Shown: positions 1-10,670 of the stretch, piece by piece
How the letters are laid out: every line of letters starts with the position of its first letter
Position numbering within the stretch: the first letter of the stretch is position 1
NCBI GenBank assembly: GCA_963169105.1
Contig: OY720633.1
Span: 36,968,795 to 37,032,794, forward strand
Direction: 5' to 3'
DNA: 64,000 nucleotides
Source of the DNA: Ceriagrion tenellum
Lineage: Eukaryota; Arthropoda; Insecta; Odonata; Coenagrionidae
Made by a program: the position numbers and the translations under genes
Notes under the pieces: generated by a model
Database searches by the model: none
What the model was told of the DNA's origin: nothing
The model's input: the letters and a program-made list of their open reading frames with translations, nothing else

Positions 1-1280
1 ACTAGCCATCCATGTTTTCGACTCTAATTAGAGCCAATGCAATACTCACTACCCGTAAAAGAGCGTAATAGTTACGTTTCATCAATTATCGGTAAAGATA
101 GGAGAAAATACTCCGGCCATTCCGTTAAAATCCGACTAATAGCGGCACAATTATCATTATATCGATTATGCTTTCTGCCTATAATTGCATTATGCCCATG
201 CCTATAATTATTTAATGGAATAGAAGCCTCGTTAAGTGCGCAAAGGAGGAATTTTGATCGATATCAACTTTAATGTAGTCCTATGCACTAGACAATCATT
301 TTCCTCCAATGCACAACATCGTGGCTAATTACACAGTAACCTCTTTTTCCTGTTCTTAATGTCATTTGTGAAGTTTCTCCCATGTACATCAATATTTAAT
401 GAAATTGGAATATAAATTCTAGGGCCCTTGCTCGACTTTGGATAAATACTCGACTTTGCAGCTGACGCTTAATACACTTAAAATGCCTAAATGCAACTCA
501 CGAGAGTAAACACAGTTAAGAGAAGGCAAAATCTATGGTGGATGTATAAAGTAATTATGATAAATTTCAGGGTATAAGGATATCACCCTTTGCCTTTGTT
601 CATGGATGACTTTTTTGATAGACACACGTCACCGAAAATAATATATGCATTAGTGACATTAGAAAAATAAACATCCGGTTAAACTTCCTCATAAATGTTT
701 ATTTTTAAATATTAACATTAAAATAAGTTTTCTGTCTTAGTAAAGCTTACAAAAGGGACATTAAGCCTGCTTTTCCACTCTGCTCTATTCTGGTTAAGCC
801 TTTTTGCCAGCCAAGTCGACATATTATTTTGTTGTATTAAATTGTGCCAAGTTTGTCCTTTTCTTTCATTTCCATCACTTAAGCAATTTATTGTCTATCA
901 GAATATTTAATTAAGCCTGAAATTCATAACTAATTAACCCACTTTATAAAAAAGCTAAGTACATTTCATCGTGGCATTTTAATCCACATTCTTAAGTTTG
1001 GCTGTTACTTACCGGACTTGATCAGGATTGAAAATTCCATCGCATGCAATTTTCGCGGCTTAGTTCGGAATAGTTCCTCCAAATTAGCACCGGGCAGTTA
1101 ATTAATAGTTGTAAATTCTCAACATTTAATCGCCTTTTCAGATAAGAGGCTTGATTTTCATGCATTCCATACTGATCTTTCTTTCCTTTATTTCCGTGAA
1201 CAGGTCAGTGGGCGTGGAACTTCTGGAAGGTTTTCCCGCCGGCTTATACCAATCAAGAGTCGGATAAGAGCAAGCGGTCC
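1..1280. other. AT-rich stretch, no gene seen
   Basis: No open frame longer than a few dozen codons and no recognisable protein motif on either strand. Composition is ordinary AT-rich intergenic or intronic DNA. I see no clear repeat structure in it. Confidence 0.5.
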
Positions 1281-1740
1281 AATTTTCTTTCGTTAGGGGA
1301 GGTCAAACTCCAAGCCGAGTTGGAGTGGTGTGGAATAAGAGGAGAAAGGAAGGCAATGGTGAGAACGAAAGGGATTTGAATGAAAGGTAGGAGAAAAAGG
1401 GTTAGAATAAGAACAAAGAGAAAGACAAGGATAATAGAGGGTGAAGAATTTGAAAACGAGGGGCGAAAGGGTGAAGAGACAGAGTGAAAGAATAAAAAAA
1501 GTAGCGGGAATCACTCGATCGTGGCGTGGAATAGGAAGTGAGAGCCAATGTTTCAAAAAGGGACCGTGAAAAAGTTAGCCGGGAGGTAAGGGGAGCCACA
1601 GACCCCAATTATTTTGAAGGAATATTATCTTTTCAAAACACGAGTAGTGTCTTTGAAGGGCTTCTCATTCTTTTATCCCTCAAGCTACTTGAATCAGCGA
1701 CAGAGAGAAGAAAAACGTGATAGATAACGTGAGAAGAGAG
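1281..1740 (+). repeat. Purine-rich strand tract
   Basis: The plus strand is strongly biased to A and G, with many GAGAA, GGAGAAAGG and AAAGGG words. This yields Ser/Phe/Leu-rich frames of 60-87 codons on the minus strand that look like a composition effect, not genes. Similar strand-asymmetric tracts occur near 3.3, 16.75, 58.0 and 61.4 kb. Confidence 0.45.
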
Positions 1741-1744
1741 AATA

Positions 1745-1850
1745 CGATTGGCGTGGTTTATGGACTGCTTGCTTCCTGCCGAGGTCAATGTTCGAACCCC
1801 GGCATTGATGGAAAATATTTCGGAAATAGTCTTATTATCCACGTGAGATC
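1745..1850 (+). mobile_element. tRNA-derived SINE head, decayed
   Basis: A B-box-like TGTTCGAACCCC lies at about 1789-1800, with an A-box-like GTGGTTTATGGAC about 35 bases upstream (1753-1765). That spacing and order match the internal RNA polymerase III promoter of tRNA genes. No full cloverleaf can be folded, so this is more likely a SINE head than a tRNA gene. The segment after the B box (TTGATGGAAAATATTTC) resembles the one after the B box at 59.2 kb, which suggests one family. Confidence 0.45.
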
Positions 1851-4800
1851 TTCATGGATAACACTTCAAATGTAGTACTTACCTTTTCGGATAGGATGAT
1901 AAATGGTGATCTACTTGGTATAATTCGTTAGACTCTGGGTTTTTCTCCACCCTTCCTCCGCACCCAAAATATTTCCTCTCTTACCATACTACCCACGTAC
2001 ACATAGAGGTGCAAAGGATTTTAATTGTTGGTCGCCTTTCAAAAATAACCCACCGATAGAATGGGAAGAGGTCTGGTGGAAAGACAAAAACTATAGGTAG
2101 TCCTGACACTCCTCTCCCTCGCTGCCTCCCCGCGTCGAGTGCCGTAATCGCGTTCCCTTTCTCCCAATTCTCTTTCTTGTGTTCCTGGAGTATTAGGTCG
2201 GCGGGGCTAGCAAAAACGGTCACGTCAGAGCAGAGGATGAGAAAGGTTGAAGGAGTCTGTTGGGCTGGGGTAGCGCGAAGTGGCGTGAATTAGCAAGCGG
2301 AAATAATAAATTGGTCGGCCGGCGCGCGGAGGAGTTAGCTCTGGAGTTTTGGAGTTAAGTGGCAGAGACGTTTTGAGAGTAGGGTTGAGTGACAAAAGCG
2401 ACGAGTGAAGGATCAATGGGGAGACGGGAATAATGAACGGAAAAGGAAAATGAGGAATGATCATGAAGATGGGTAAATTGTGTCGTGATGAAAAATTGGA
2501 GTAAGTTCAACGCACAAGAACTCATGGTAGGCAGCTTGCCTGGACTAGAGAATAGAAAAACATTGTGAAAAGGAATATATATCGTGATATGAAGACGAAT
2601 AAAACAGAAACTTATTAATCATAAAAGGCTTAGCTCTTAAGAAGTTTCAGAGAGAAGTAACTAAGTGAAATAAAAACTAACTTTGTGAAAGTGTAACTTA
2701 ATTGCAGCCCAAGGAAGGTAGAAGAAATATAAGCTAAAAAGAAAATTTTTGTCTTTCTTTTCGAATAAGTATACAGTTTCTTGAATTGTAACGAAAATAA
2801 GTGCCTTCCAGGTATTAAGTTTGATATTTTTGAGTAGAAAAAGTACCTTGGGTCTAGAAATAAAAGCTTCAGATAAATAATAGTACAGGAATAAAATCAG
2901 AGATATCTCATGGCTTTAAATTACATGAAATTCTAAGGGAAAGCATAGAAAAATCGTAGTATGGTAGTCGTAAGTAATCGAAAACTGCTCATCCAGAGAA
3001 GAAAGAGTTTGTGAGATGAAAAGGAGCCATCTTTTCTTTCGAATATTCCCAAAATCTGCTCGGAAAAATCTTATCCTAGAATTTTGAAAAGCGATAGACA
3101 TTTGAAGGGCGTCAACCGAAAACTTAAAGGGAAATCAACTCTTCAAGAGGGAGGGAAAAAATAACACACGCTGAAGATGTAGAAAGGAGACATGACTTTG
3201 ATAGCTGAGTTAGAAGAAATGGATCATACATAAAATCAAACACGAGAGGAAGAAGAGTACAGCTTCGTCTTCTTCTACAGCCATCGTGTAGAAGGACGTG
3301 ATATGCCTAAGGGAAAGTGAAAGGAATCCTCCACTCGAATGCGAGCGCAAGACTGGAAAGAAAAGGACGTCGAAATGGGATAAGAAGAGGTGGGAGAAGG
3401 AGAGAGAGGTGAAAGGTCAGCGGGAAGAGCTGAGGGCAGCAATAAGGGGAGTATCTCCGGGAAGGAAAACAGTTGTCGTTCTGTGGGACGTGAGCGTGGG
3501 AATAGGAGAAGGTCTCAGGATTATCCGCGATCGAAGAAAGGTTTTTATCGAGGGTAGTGACGCATAATAAAGAAGGGGGCATTTGAAAAAGAGAGTAAAT
3601 TTATACTTAATGCATTAGGACGACTCGGAATAAAATAGGCAAATGGTCGTGAAGAGAATGTGACATTTCAAGAAGAGATGCTGGAAGATCTGTGCAAAAT
3701 CGGGGAACCTTCGCCGCGTATCTTAAAAAGGGAATAATAAACTGGATACCTGTTGTTTTAATTGGCACGTAGGCAAAAGCGTCGATATTAATGTCATTTG
3801 TGTTGCTAAGGGGAAAAATTCTCGTATTTTGTAGAATCTTGAGCGTTCAGAAAGGGAGAAATTTCTCTCTCGTCGTAAAATACGGCCAGTGAAAGAGGCA
3901 GACCCATCGAATCGAAAGAAAGACAAGGAAAGAAACGACAAAGGAAACGTCAAAGCAATAAATTGAAGGTAGTACGAGAGTGGGGTTATGGGGTCCAGTT
4001 CGGAGATGAGGAGAAGAAGATAAGGGGTCTCGAAGGAAGCGGAAGAGCTTATTCGCTCTTGAAATGAGATTTTGATATAGAATGAATGTTGAAAATTTAG
4101 AATTTAGCCACATATCACAAAAATTGAGGCTTCAGGATGATGTCTCATCTGCATTGTATTTGACAACTCCTTTGCCAAGGAAAGAGGGAATGAAATGACC
4201 ATATCATTCGCCTTTTTCTCTTGTTGGTTAAATATTAAAATGTTATGCTTCAGCTAATAATTCTTGTTTTTCACTAGTTGAATACAATACATGGATTTAA
4301 ACGGATATTCTGTAATACTAAAAAGACAGTGGAAGGTATTTGCTGGCAATTCAACTGAGAGTAATTCAGCCATGCATATTTAAGCATTGCATTATTGTCT
4401 TTTCGGTCTTTCGTTTTCCATTGAACGATGCCGATACATAAGTTAGGCAAGATATGTTTAGGAGAGAGAAGCTAAATTTAGTTTAAGAGATGAGGCACAT
4501 ATAATGCATCTTTATAGTATAAACGAAGCATTAATGAAAATATTGAGAATTAAGTAATTCAACAAGAAAATATACACTGGATATTTACAGGTTCAACTAG
4601 AGCTAAAAATAGAAAATTAATTGTGCCATCAAAACGAAAAATCGCTTGCCAACTGAAGAATATAGTTATTTTTTTAAAATAAAGGGATGTATTTTTGAGC
4701 TATCACGTGATATTTATGGAGCATTTAGATTTATGATAATTTGGAGTATAAAAATGAAGTGTGTTAGAGAAAAGTTAATTTATAGAATATCAGATTCAGC

Positions 4801-5467
4801 TTCAAAAACATAATGAAATGATAGTTCCTTCAAAAAATTTAATCTCTTATGAAGGGGGAAGAGAAAGGTTAATTTCATTTGTTGAAGGTGAGGATTATTC
4901 TCTCTTTCCTCATGGCCTCAAATGGCTGCTCTTTTTTGTGTGAAAAGAATAATTAAATAGGAGCATATTACGACGCTTGACCGGTTTAGCTCACATTACC
5001 GATAGCGAAAAAAATATTATCCCCGAAAAGTGAAATTACTCTCCTCTGATAGTATTTTGGTATTTTGTATGAGAGTGGGGGTAGTCTGTGTTTACGGCCA
5101 ATTATTAAGTATTTAGAGGCAAAGTATTTTTTTACGGAGAGGACAATCATATATAATCGGTAAGGACATACAGCCTGGTTTTTAATGGGTTCAGCTACTG
5201 CAGCAAACAAAGAAAGTAATTGAGTCACTAAAAATGTGAAATTTCTCGCGAATAAAATAAATCCTATCTCCAAACTGTGACGTGGACGTAGCCTTCGAGT
5301 GGAGGGAGACGCAGCATTACTCACGGAGATTACGAAAGATTTTCAACGTGCAAGTGACTTAATTTCATTTTCCCGAATCAAATTCCTTGAACCCTCGAGT
5401 AAACCAGAAGTACATTTGTGAATAATAACAAACCACATAAAGAAAGAACAAGAGTTCAAGTTAGTGT
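1851..5467. other. No recognisable gene; scattered short frames
   Basis: The longest frames are 112 codons on the minus strand (4986-5324) and 89 codons on the plus strand (3298-3567). The second lies in a purine-rich tract and overlaps a 91-codon frame on the opposite strand, the mark of composition bias. Neither shows a known motif, splice-bounded structure or typical protein composition. I call nothing here. Confidence 0.45.
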
Positions 5468-5560
5468 GTGCCCGCCAAGTTAGCGAGCTGGATTACGCAC
5501 GTGACATACTGACAATATCAAAGTTCGTATCCCATTCTGTTTGCACTTGTTGAATGTGCT
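5468..5560 (+). mobile_element. tRNA-derived SINE head, decayed
   Basis: An A-box match, GTTAGCGAGCTGG (5479-5491), is followed about 41 bases later by a B-box-like AAAGTTCGTATCCC (5520-5533; consensus GGTTCGANNCC). Spacing is right for a tRNA-type RNA polymerase III promoter. The sides do not pair into an acceptor stem, so a tRNA-derived SINE remnant fits better than a functional tRNA. Confidence 0.45.
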
Positions 5561-6455
5561 TTTGGATTCATTTATTGGGTGCTATACAATCTAGGCTGTT
5601 GAAACACGAAACGAAAATCAAGTGTGTTATAACTACTACTGCTAATGCTTGAGTGTTGTGGCGGCAGGGTATTTCTAAACGAGAAAAACAAGAAGATGAA
5701 GTGAAACTTGCGTGTTGAAGGTAGGAAGGATCATTGATGGGGTTAGAGTGAAGGATGAGGATAATTTGAGTGGTAATAAGTTTCCACTTGAACTAAAATG
5801 CAAAACATATACTCCCCGCTAGACGTTCAATTGCTTTCCTCAAGGAATACCCTCTCCTCAAGCTATAAAGATTCTCAGAGAGTGAAACCCAAAATTATTC
5901 GCGTGGACTCTTTAAAGAGTGAAAGTGTTCTAGTGCAAATGCACGCGTGCACTCTTTAATTCTTCCGTGGAAAATGGCAGACTCGTGAACGCCAGTGATT
6001 TATACATAATTACTTATTCTGGCGCTGCAGTCCATAGTGGACCTTGGCCTCTTTAGCAATCTGCTTATAATCACCACTTCTCCGCATCACCATTTCCTGT
6101 TCTGAACTCCCACGATCCGAAGAATTCGCTCCGCTTCCGGAAAACCACCTTGGCCTTCCTCATCTCCTATACTGTTCTCATCACTCCGGAAAGCCAGTGA
6201 CTTAGATTTATTTTATTTTTATGTGTCAATATTTAAATTTAGACCTAGATAGGCATTCAGAATTAAATGATGGAGAAGGACTAGTTTGAATAGTTTAATA
6301 GAACACATAATCATACAAGTGTTTTGTGCCCAAGTAGGAGAAGTATTAACAAAGCATCGTGCCATTGTGTGTTGTGATTGAGTGGATTTATTTTTTAAAG
6401 GGAAACAAGACGAGGAGGCGAAGTGGTGGGCGCCTGCGTATTGATGGGAAGGGGG
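5561..6455. other. Upstream flank of the 6.5-kb exon
   Basis: No coding sequence recognised. This is the presumptive 5' flank and 5' UTR region of the gene whose exon starts downstream. I could not identify a convincing TATA box or initiator. An in-frame TGA at 6442 closes the downstream reading frame on this side. Confidence 0.4.
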
Positions 6456-6510
6456 AGTGAGGAGAGAAGAGGAGGAGGAGGAGGAGGATAGAGAGAGAGA
6501 GGGAAGAGAG
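6456..6510 (+). repeat. GAG/GA-rich tract in presumed 5' UTR
   Basis: A near-pure purine stretch of GAG and GA units lies immediately before the first in-frame ATG of the exon. It contains no pyrimidine-AG acceptor, which argues against a splice junction here and supports reading it as 5' UTR. Confidence 0.5.
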
Positions 6511-7393
6511 ATGCCCATCGTGTTTGGGCGTTGCGTGGGGCGGGAGCGGAGGGGCGGGGGCGTCGAGGGGTCGATGGCGGGAGGTGCCAAGGAGGGGACT
6601 TCCCCTCCGGCCTCCGCTCCCGCCTCCACCGCCAACGCCTCCTCCCGCCGCCGCTTCCCCTTCATAATCGGCCGTCGACAGTCGTCGCTCGTGGGCGCCG
6701 GCGAAGCAGCGGTGCCCGCCGTCGCGGTCGTCTCCCACGGACGCCTGCCCGACTTGCCCGGCGCCAAGGCGTCGTCCCCCTTGGCGACCCGCCGCTGCGG
6801 ACGCTGCCGGAGGTTCGCCCTCTCGGACAGGGTCTCGCCCCCCTCCACCGCCCCGGCCCAGAGAGAAGAGCTAGTGGTCGTCGTTCCCTCGTCGTCCGAT
6901 TACTGTCTGACCAACCCGAGGACGGTCGCCCTCGCCGATAACTCGCCGACGGAGTCGGATCCCGCCGTCGGTGGCGGCCGTGGTGCGGCGGCCGGCGGCG
7001 GTGGGGCCCCTGCGGCGGCAGCCGGCGGCAGGGCCAAGTCGCCCCGGAGGTCATCCAAGTCCAAGAAAGTGCATCGGCAGGAGAGCGGGTCGGCTACGGC
7101 GGGGGGTGGCGGGGGACAGGCCGGGGGGGCGGGCGGCGGCAAAGTGGTCCCCCCCGCCGCCTCCTCCTCCCAGCCTCCCTCGACAGCCACCTCCGCCGCC
7201 CCATCGTCCACCGCCGCCAGACACCGTCACCACCACCAGCAGCAGCAACAGCAGCAGCAGTCGGAGGATGCGGCGTCGGTGGCGGAAGGCGGAGGGACGA
7301 CGGCGGCGCACGCATCGTCATCGGGATCCGTTTCCCTTGCCACGTGGGTGATCAAGAGAGTGCAGAACCTGAGGTTCTTCCAGCCGAAGAGGG
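6511..7393 (+). CDS. First coding exon of an unrecognised low-complexity protein (3' end in a splice donor)
   Basis: An open GC-rich frame runs from the first in-frame ATG at 6511 to a consensus donor (GTGAGT at 7394), giving 294 codons plus one base, so the next exon continues in phase 1. An upstream in-frame TGA (6442) and the lack of an acceptor support 6511 as start; ATG 6574 is an alternative with a poorer -3 base. In order from the 6511 Met, the protein shows: a basic segment with RRRFPFIIGRRQSS (46-59), whose RRQSS fits a basophilic-kinase site; a CGRC motif (96-99); an S/P-rich part with DNSPTESDP (143-151); Gly/Ala-rich runs; a basic KSPRRSSKSKK (176-186); polyglycine; a His/Gln run (HRHHHQQQQQQQQ, 238-250); and an ordered end, SLATWVIKRVQNLRFFQPKR (275-294). 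No catalytic domain is encoded here. It reads like the disordered N-terminus of a large regulatory or signalling protein. I do not recognise the family. CpG density and codon-position GC set it apart from the flanking DNA. Confidence 0.7.
7101..7135 (+). other. G-quadruplex-prone G-run cluster inside the exon
   Basis: Four or more runs of at least three G (GGGGGG, GGGGG, GGGGGGG, GGG) with short spacers fall within about 35 bases of the polyglycine-coding part. This meets the usual G4 pattern. It may only reflect glycine coding (GGN). Confidence 0.5.
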
Positions 7394-7808
7394 GTGAGTA
7401 GTGAAGCATTTTCAATTTACACATTGCATCACACCACACTCATTGACGACCTACTACTCATTCCAATATCAAATTTAAGCATATTGGTAACCGTTCCCTG
7501 TTTCATATGCCACATTGAATGGGAGCGGCATATGCCGAAGAGTATATAGGAAATAACTATAGCTCGCTGATTTAACTTAAACGAGGCTATACTGAATTTG
7601 TGAGGGGTGAGTGAAGCATTTTCAATTTGCATTGCATCACACCTACCTCCATGACGACCTACAACTCATTCCAATATCAAATTTAAGTACATTGATAACC
7701 GTTCACTGTTTCATATTTCACATTGAATGGGAGCAACATGTGCCGGAGAGTAGATAGGAAATAACTATAGCACGCTGATAGTACTAAAACGTGGCTATAC
7801 TGAATTTG
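7389..7808 (+). repeat. ~210-bp tandem duplication spanning the exon-intron boundary
   Basis: Unit 1 (about 7389-7601) and unit 2 (about 7602-7808) match along their length. Shared landmarks include GAGGGGTGAGT, GTGAAGCATTTTCAATTT, CATTCCAATATCAAATTTAA, CACATTGAATGGGAGC, GGAAATAACTATAGC and CTATACTGAATTTGT. Small indels and substitutions separate the copies, so the event is not recent. The unit starts in the last five exon bases, so the donor itself is present twice (GTGAGT at 7394 and at 7607). The first joins the coding exon; use of the second would put the TAG at 7400 in frame. Confidence 0.85.
7394..7399 (+). other. 5' splice donor, GTGAGT
   Basis: GTGAGT follows ...CGAAGAGGG and coincides with the loss of coding character: the frame stops two codons later and base composition changes abruptly from GC-rich to AT-rich. 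This marks the exon 3' boundary. No matching acceptor for the next exon could be identified. Confidence 0.75.
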
Positions 7809-9846
7809 TTAGAGCTTTGTAAAGCCATCATGAGATGTGCGTAGTTATAAGTTTCACCTGATAATGGCTTTGGTGAAAAAACGAGTGTAATTTTCCTGTG
7901 GAACACAGGTTATTATTTTTTATTCAAAATAATCCTACCTTTTACTGTCTTAAAACTTTTCAAAACCAACCACGGCTAAACAGTTGCACAAATTCTAAAA
8001 TTCTGCAATGAAGTTAGTGCCAGATAATAGCCCCTTAGTTAGTGTTAGATAATTTAAATTTTAAAATCATAATATTGCTCTATGTTTTAGTGAGTATCCA
8101 TTATCCCAGTGCATCGACTCGAGTCAATTCATTATTCGTAAAATAAAGGAATATTTTCAACGAGTGCTTTTTTGTCCTCATTTCCCGATCTGGTTTTACC
8201 CGGGCCGAGAAAGCCGGCGTTTCGACATGCTTACTATATACCATTGGGTAGCCCTTTCCTTGAAAATGTTCCGATTAACTCAAAAACTTGTGGCACTAAA
8301 ATTTGCCTGCCTTTCCTATGCCACTATTCAGCTTTTTGCTTGAACCTCATGTTGGATTTCGCTGTTTTGCACAAATAAATGAATAATTTGATCGATTTTT
8401 TTAAAGATTACTCATTAATTCCCCTGAAAACAAGCTGGTAAATAAAAAAAACATTCCTTAGACAATTTTTCTATTTAAGTGCGTCTGTATAATGCCTAAA
8501 AATATGTAAGAATTAATGTAATAATTTTTTTGATGATGGGTTTGTTTGAACTTGAAAATCCCTCATTTTTGTCCACACCACTAAAATATGCGGGCATGGC
8601 AATGCGGGCCAGAGAAGCTACTAAAAGTCAGCATTTGATTCTTCCGCTGTGACTTTCCATTCATAGGTTCAGCCCTCAGAACTTTATAGTGGTATCGTGA
8701 CTCTCAGGTCATAAGTATCATTAGTCACATTTTACGCGCTTTAAAATTATGAGCCTTAGGTTTTGGGAATAAAGATTTGTTGGGAAAGGAAATTGATCTT
8801 TACCTACTAGAGTGAATCCCAAGACATTCACTCTAATGGGGAAATACCATTTCATAGATACTCTCCTGTCTACTTATTACCATAGAATCTCCTTTTCCCA
8901 CTCCTCACTAATCTCCATGACCTTGCTCTCTTTGTTCACATAAAATTCAAATGGATGTCGTGTCGGTAATACTCCGTATTTTTGCATTCATTTCGTTACT
9001 TTAAAGTACTGCCTAAAACTACACCAAGTCAAAAATGACATCAGGTGTTTGTATCCTTCTAAGTAAACCAGAACAGATGATAAGTCACCCGTTGGGCACA
9101 GTATCATTTAAACTTGAAGGTTGGCTAGGAAGCTGAGTGTTCATCTTTGGTTGCTCATGACCCTTTTAGACATAGGAAATACATCTCATTCAGACTAGTG
9201 ATGGCATTTCCATGTTCCGGTGATGCCTCGAGGTTTCTGAGAGAACTGCTGGTCTCCGGAGTAATCCAATTCTTGTGGTTAATCTGGCTGTGACATAAGT
9301 CATCGAGAGGACTAAAATCTATTATTGTTTAAATTCAAACCGCATGCTCTACCATGGGGAATAACTCTCCGCCACGCACCATAGGCCACCATAAATTAAT
9401 AGAGAATCAGTCAAAAGGTGACAGGCTTCAGAAAGCACTCGTTCTCCCTAAAAGTCTGCTTGATAATCAAATAAGCTTCAACGCGAGTGTGGCAACCTGT
9501 CATCATATCTCTCTACGAATTTTTCTTGAGTTTTTATGCTAGAGATGTGCGCCATGTGTGTTCCTGCATAATAATTTTGCCTGCCAACTACTTCATTGAG
9601 ATATAAAGCATTTAACGCGAGATGATAGCATTCAAATTGATTTTTCTGCGAAAATAAACAAAATAAAAATAGTACGATTGGACAATGATAAAACAAACAA
9701 TAAGAAACAATATTGCTCTCAAACACGTTTAATATGATAATATATCATCTTATTATTGAGGACTTCGGTCAATGATATTAATGATATGCATTTTCCAACG
9801 ATTCGATTTACTCATTGACCTTATTCATGGCTTGAAAAGTTTCATA
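7809..9846. other. Presumed intron, no gene seen
   Basis: AT-rich, with no frame above 82 codons and no recognised motif. A small perfect hairpin lies at 8808-8835 (10-bp arms TAGAGTGAAT / ATTCACTCTA, 8-base loop). Nothing else is supported. Confidence 0.45.
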
Positions 9847-10021
9847 AACAAAAATACATTTATAAAATTAACGCGTGACTTTGGTTTTATGACACAAAAT
9901 TTTTCGATGTGTAAAAGTCATCTATCAATTTTATAAATGTATCTTTGTTAATAGAACTTGTCTTGTCCTGAAGAAGATTTATAAAAAATCGGAACGTAGG
10001 CAAAGATATTTGATAAAATTT
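9847..10021 (+). mobile_element. PLE-like structured terminus with hammerhead-like core and repeated arms
   Basis: The motif CTGAAGA-A-GATTT-ATAA-AAATC-GGAAC spans 9968-9995. It resembles a hammerhead ribozyme core (CUGANGA, stem II, GAAA), with one extra base before stem II and GGAAC in place of GAAAC. Three related arms surround it in forward-reverse-forward order: 9847-9869 and 9927-9949 form a 23-bp inverted repeat with one mismatch, and 9999-10021 repeats the first arm loosely. Penelope-like retroelements are known to carry hammerhead motifs in their terminal repeats. The same core-plus-arms layout recurs at 41.1 and 48.7 kb. No PLE coding sequence adjoins it. Confidence 0.45.
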
Positions 10022-10379
10022 ATTGAACTAAGTACTCAAACAAATCTCATTGTTCACCATGTTGATCTCCATTAACATGAGATGGTCTATAGACAACAGT
10101 TTAACGCTTATACTGTTGATGTTAGAAAACAAAATTTATTTTCTGGAAGACCCTAGCACTATAACTGGTTAGCTAATGGAGTTAGCGTGTCCTGAGCCGT
10201 GAACGCATTAAATAACAAGAGAAGAGGAAAAGGACTCCATATGTTTGCAGCGATTGTCAGTTTGTTCAAGTCAGAGCACAAGCGTTATTGTTTGTTTTCT
10301 TGGTAGAGGTCTCTTAATAATCATTTACAAATGACTTCCTCGTAGCGCCGCATTTGGCGTACGAAAGAGGTGCTGGTAT
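10022..10379. other. No feature seen
   Basis: AT-rich DNA. I see no open frame of note and no clear repeat. Confidence 0.4.
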
Positions 10380-10670
10380 CCGTTGCCAACTCTTCTCCGC
10401 CGCGATGAGGCTGAAGAGATCTCTCCACTCCGTGGCGGGCAGGAGGTTTTTACGGCTCCAGAGGCGACGGCCGTTGGGTTGAGTCAGCCGGAAGGCGAGC
10501 CACATTCACACGTGATCTCGCCAGAGCGCGGGTGCCCCCCCCCTCCCATTTTCCGCGCCATGGCAAACCATGGACGCATTAATCACAGTGAACGAGCCTT
10601 AAGACTTCCACCGTGGCGTAAGATGCGTGAGTCATCAGATTTACTGGCTGCGTTAGATACCGAATAAAGT
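10380..10670. other. CpG-rich island without a recognised gene
   Basis: Base composition rises sharply in GC and CpG over about 200-300 bases, including CCGCCGCGATG, GGCGACGGCCG, CGCGGGTG and a C9 run near 10535. Overlapping frames exist on both strands (94 and 63 codons), but neither has a recognisable motif and the plus frame lacks an upstream ATG. It could be an alternative promoter or first exon of the gene at 6.5 kb, a regulatory element or an old GC-rich repeat. I cannot decide between these. Confidence 0.35.

Noticed and set aside
6219..7054. Minus-strand frames of 116-209 codons over the 6.5-kb exon
   Set aside because: Antisense of a GC-rich coding exon; the plus frame has the splice donor and the composition change at its end.
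8205..8235. GCGTTTCGACATGC as a fourth hammerhead/PLE end
   Set aside because: The minus strand has GTCGAAACGC but no CUGANGA-like box or pairing stem II upstream.
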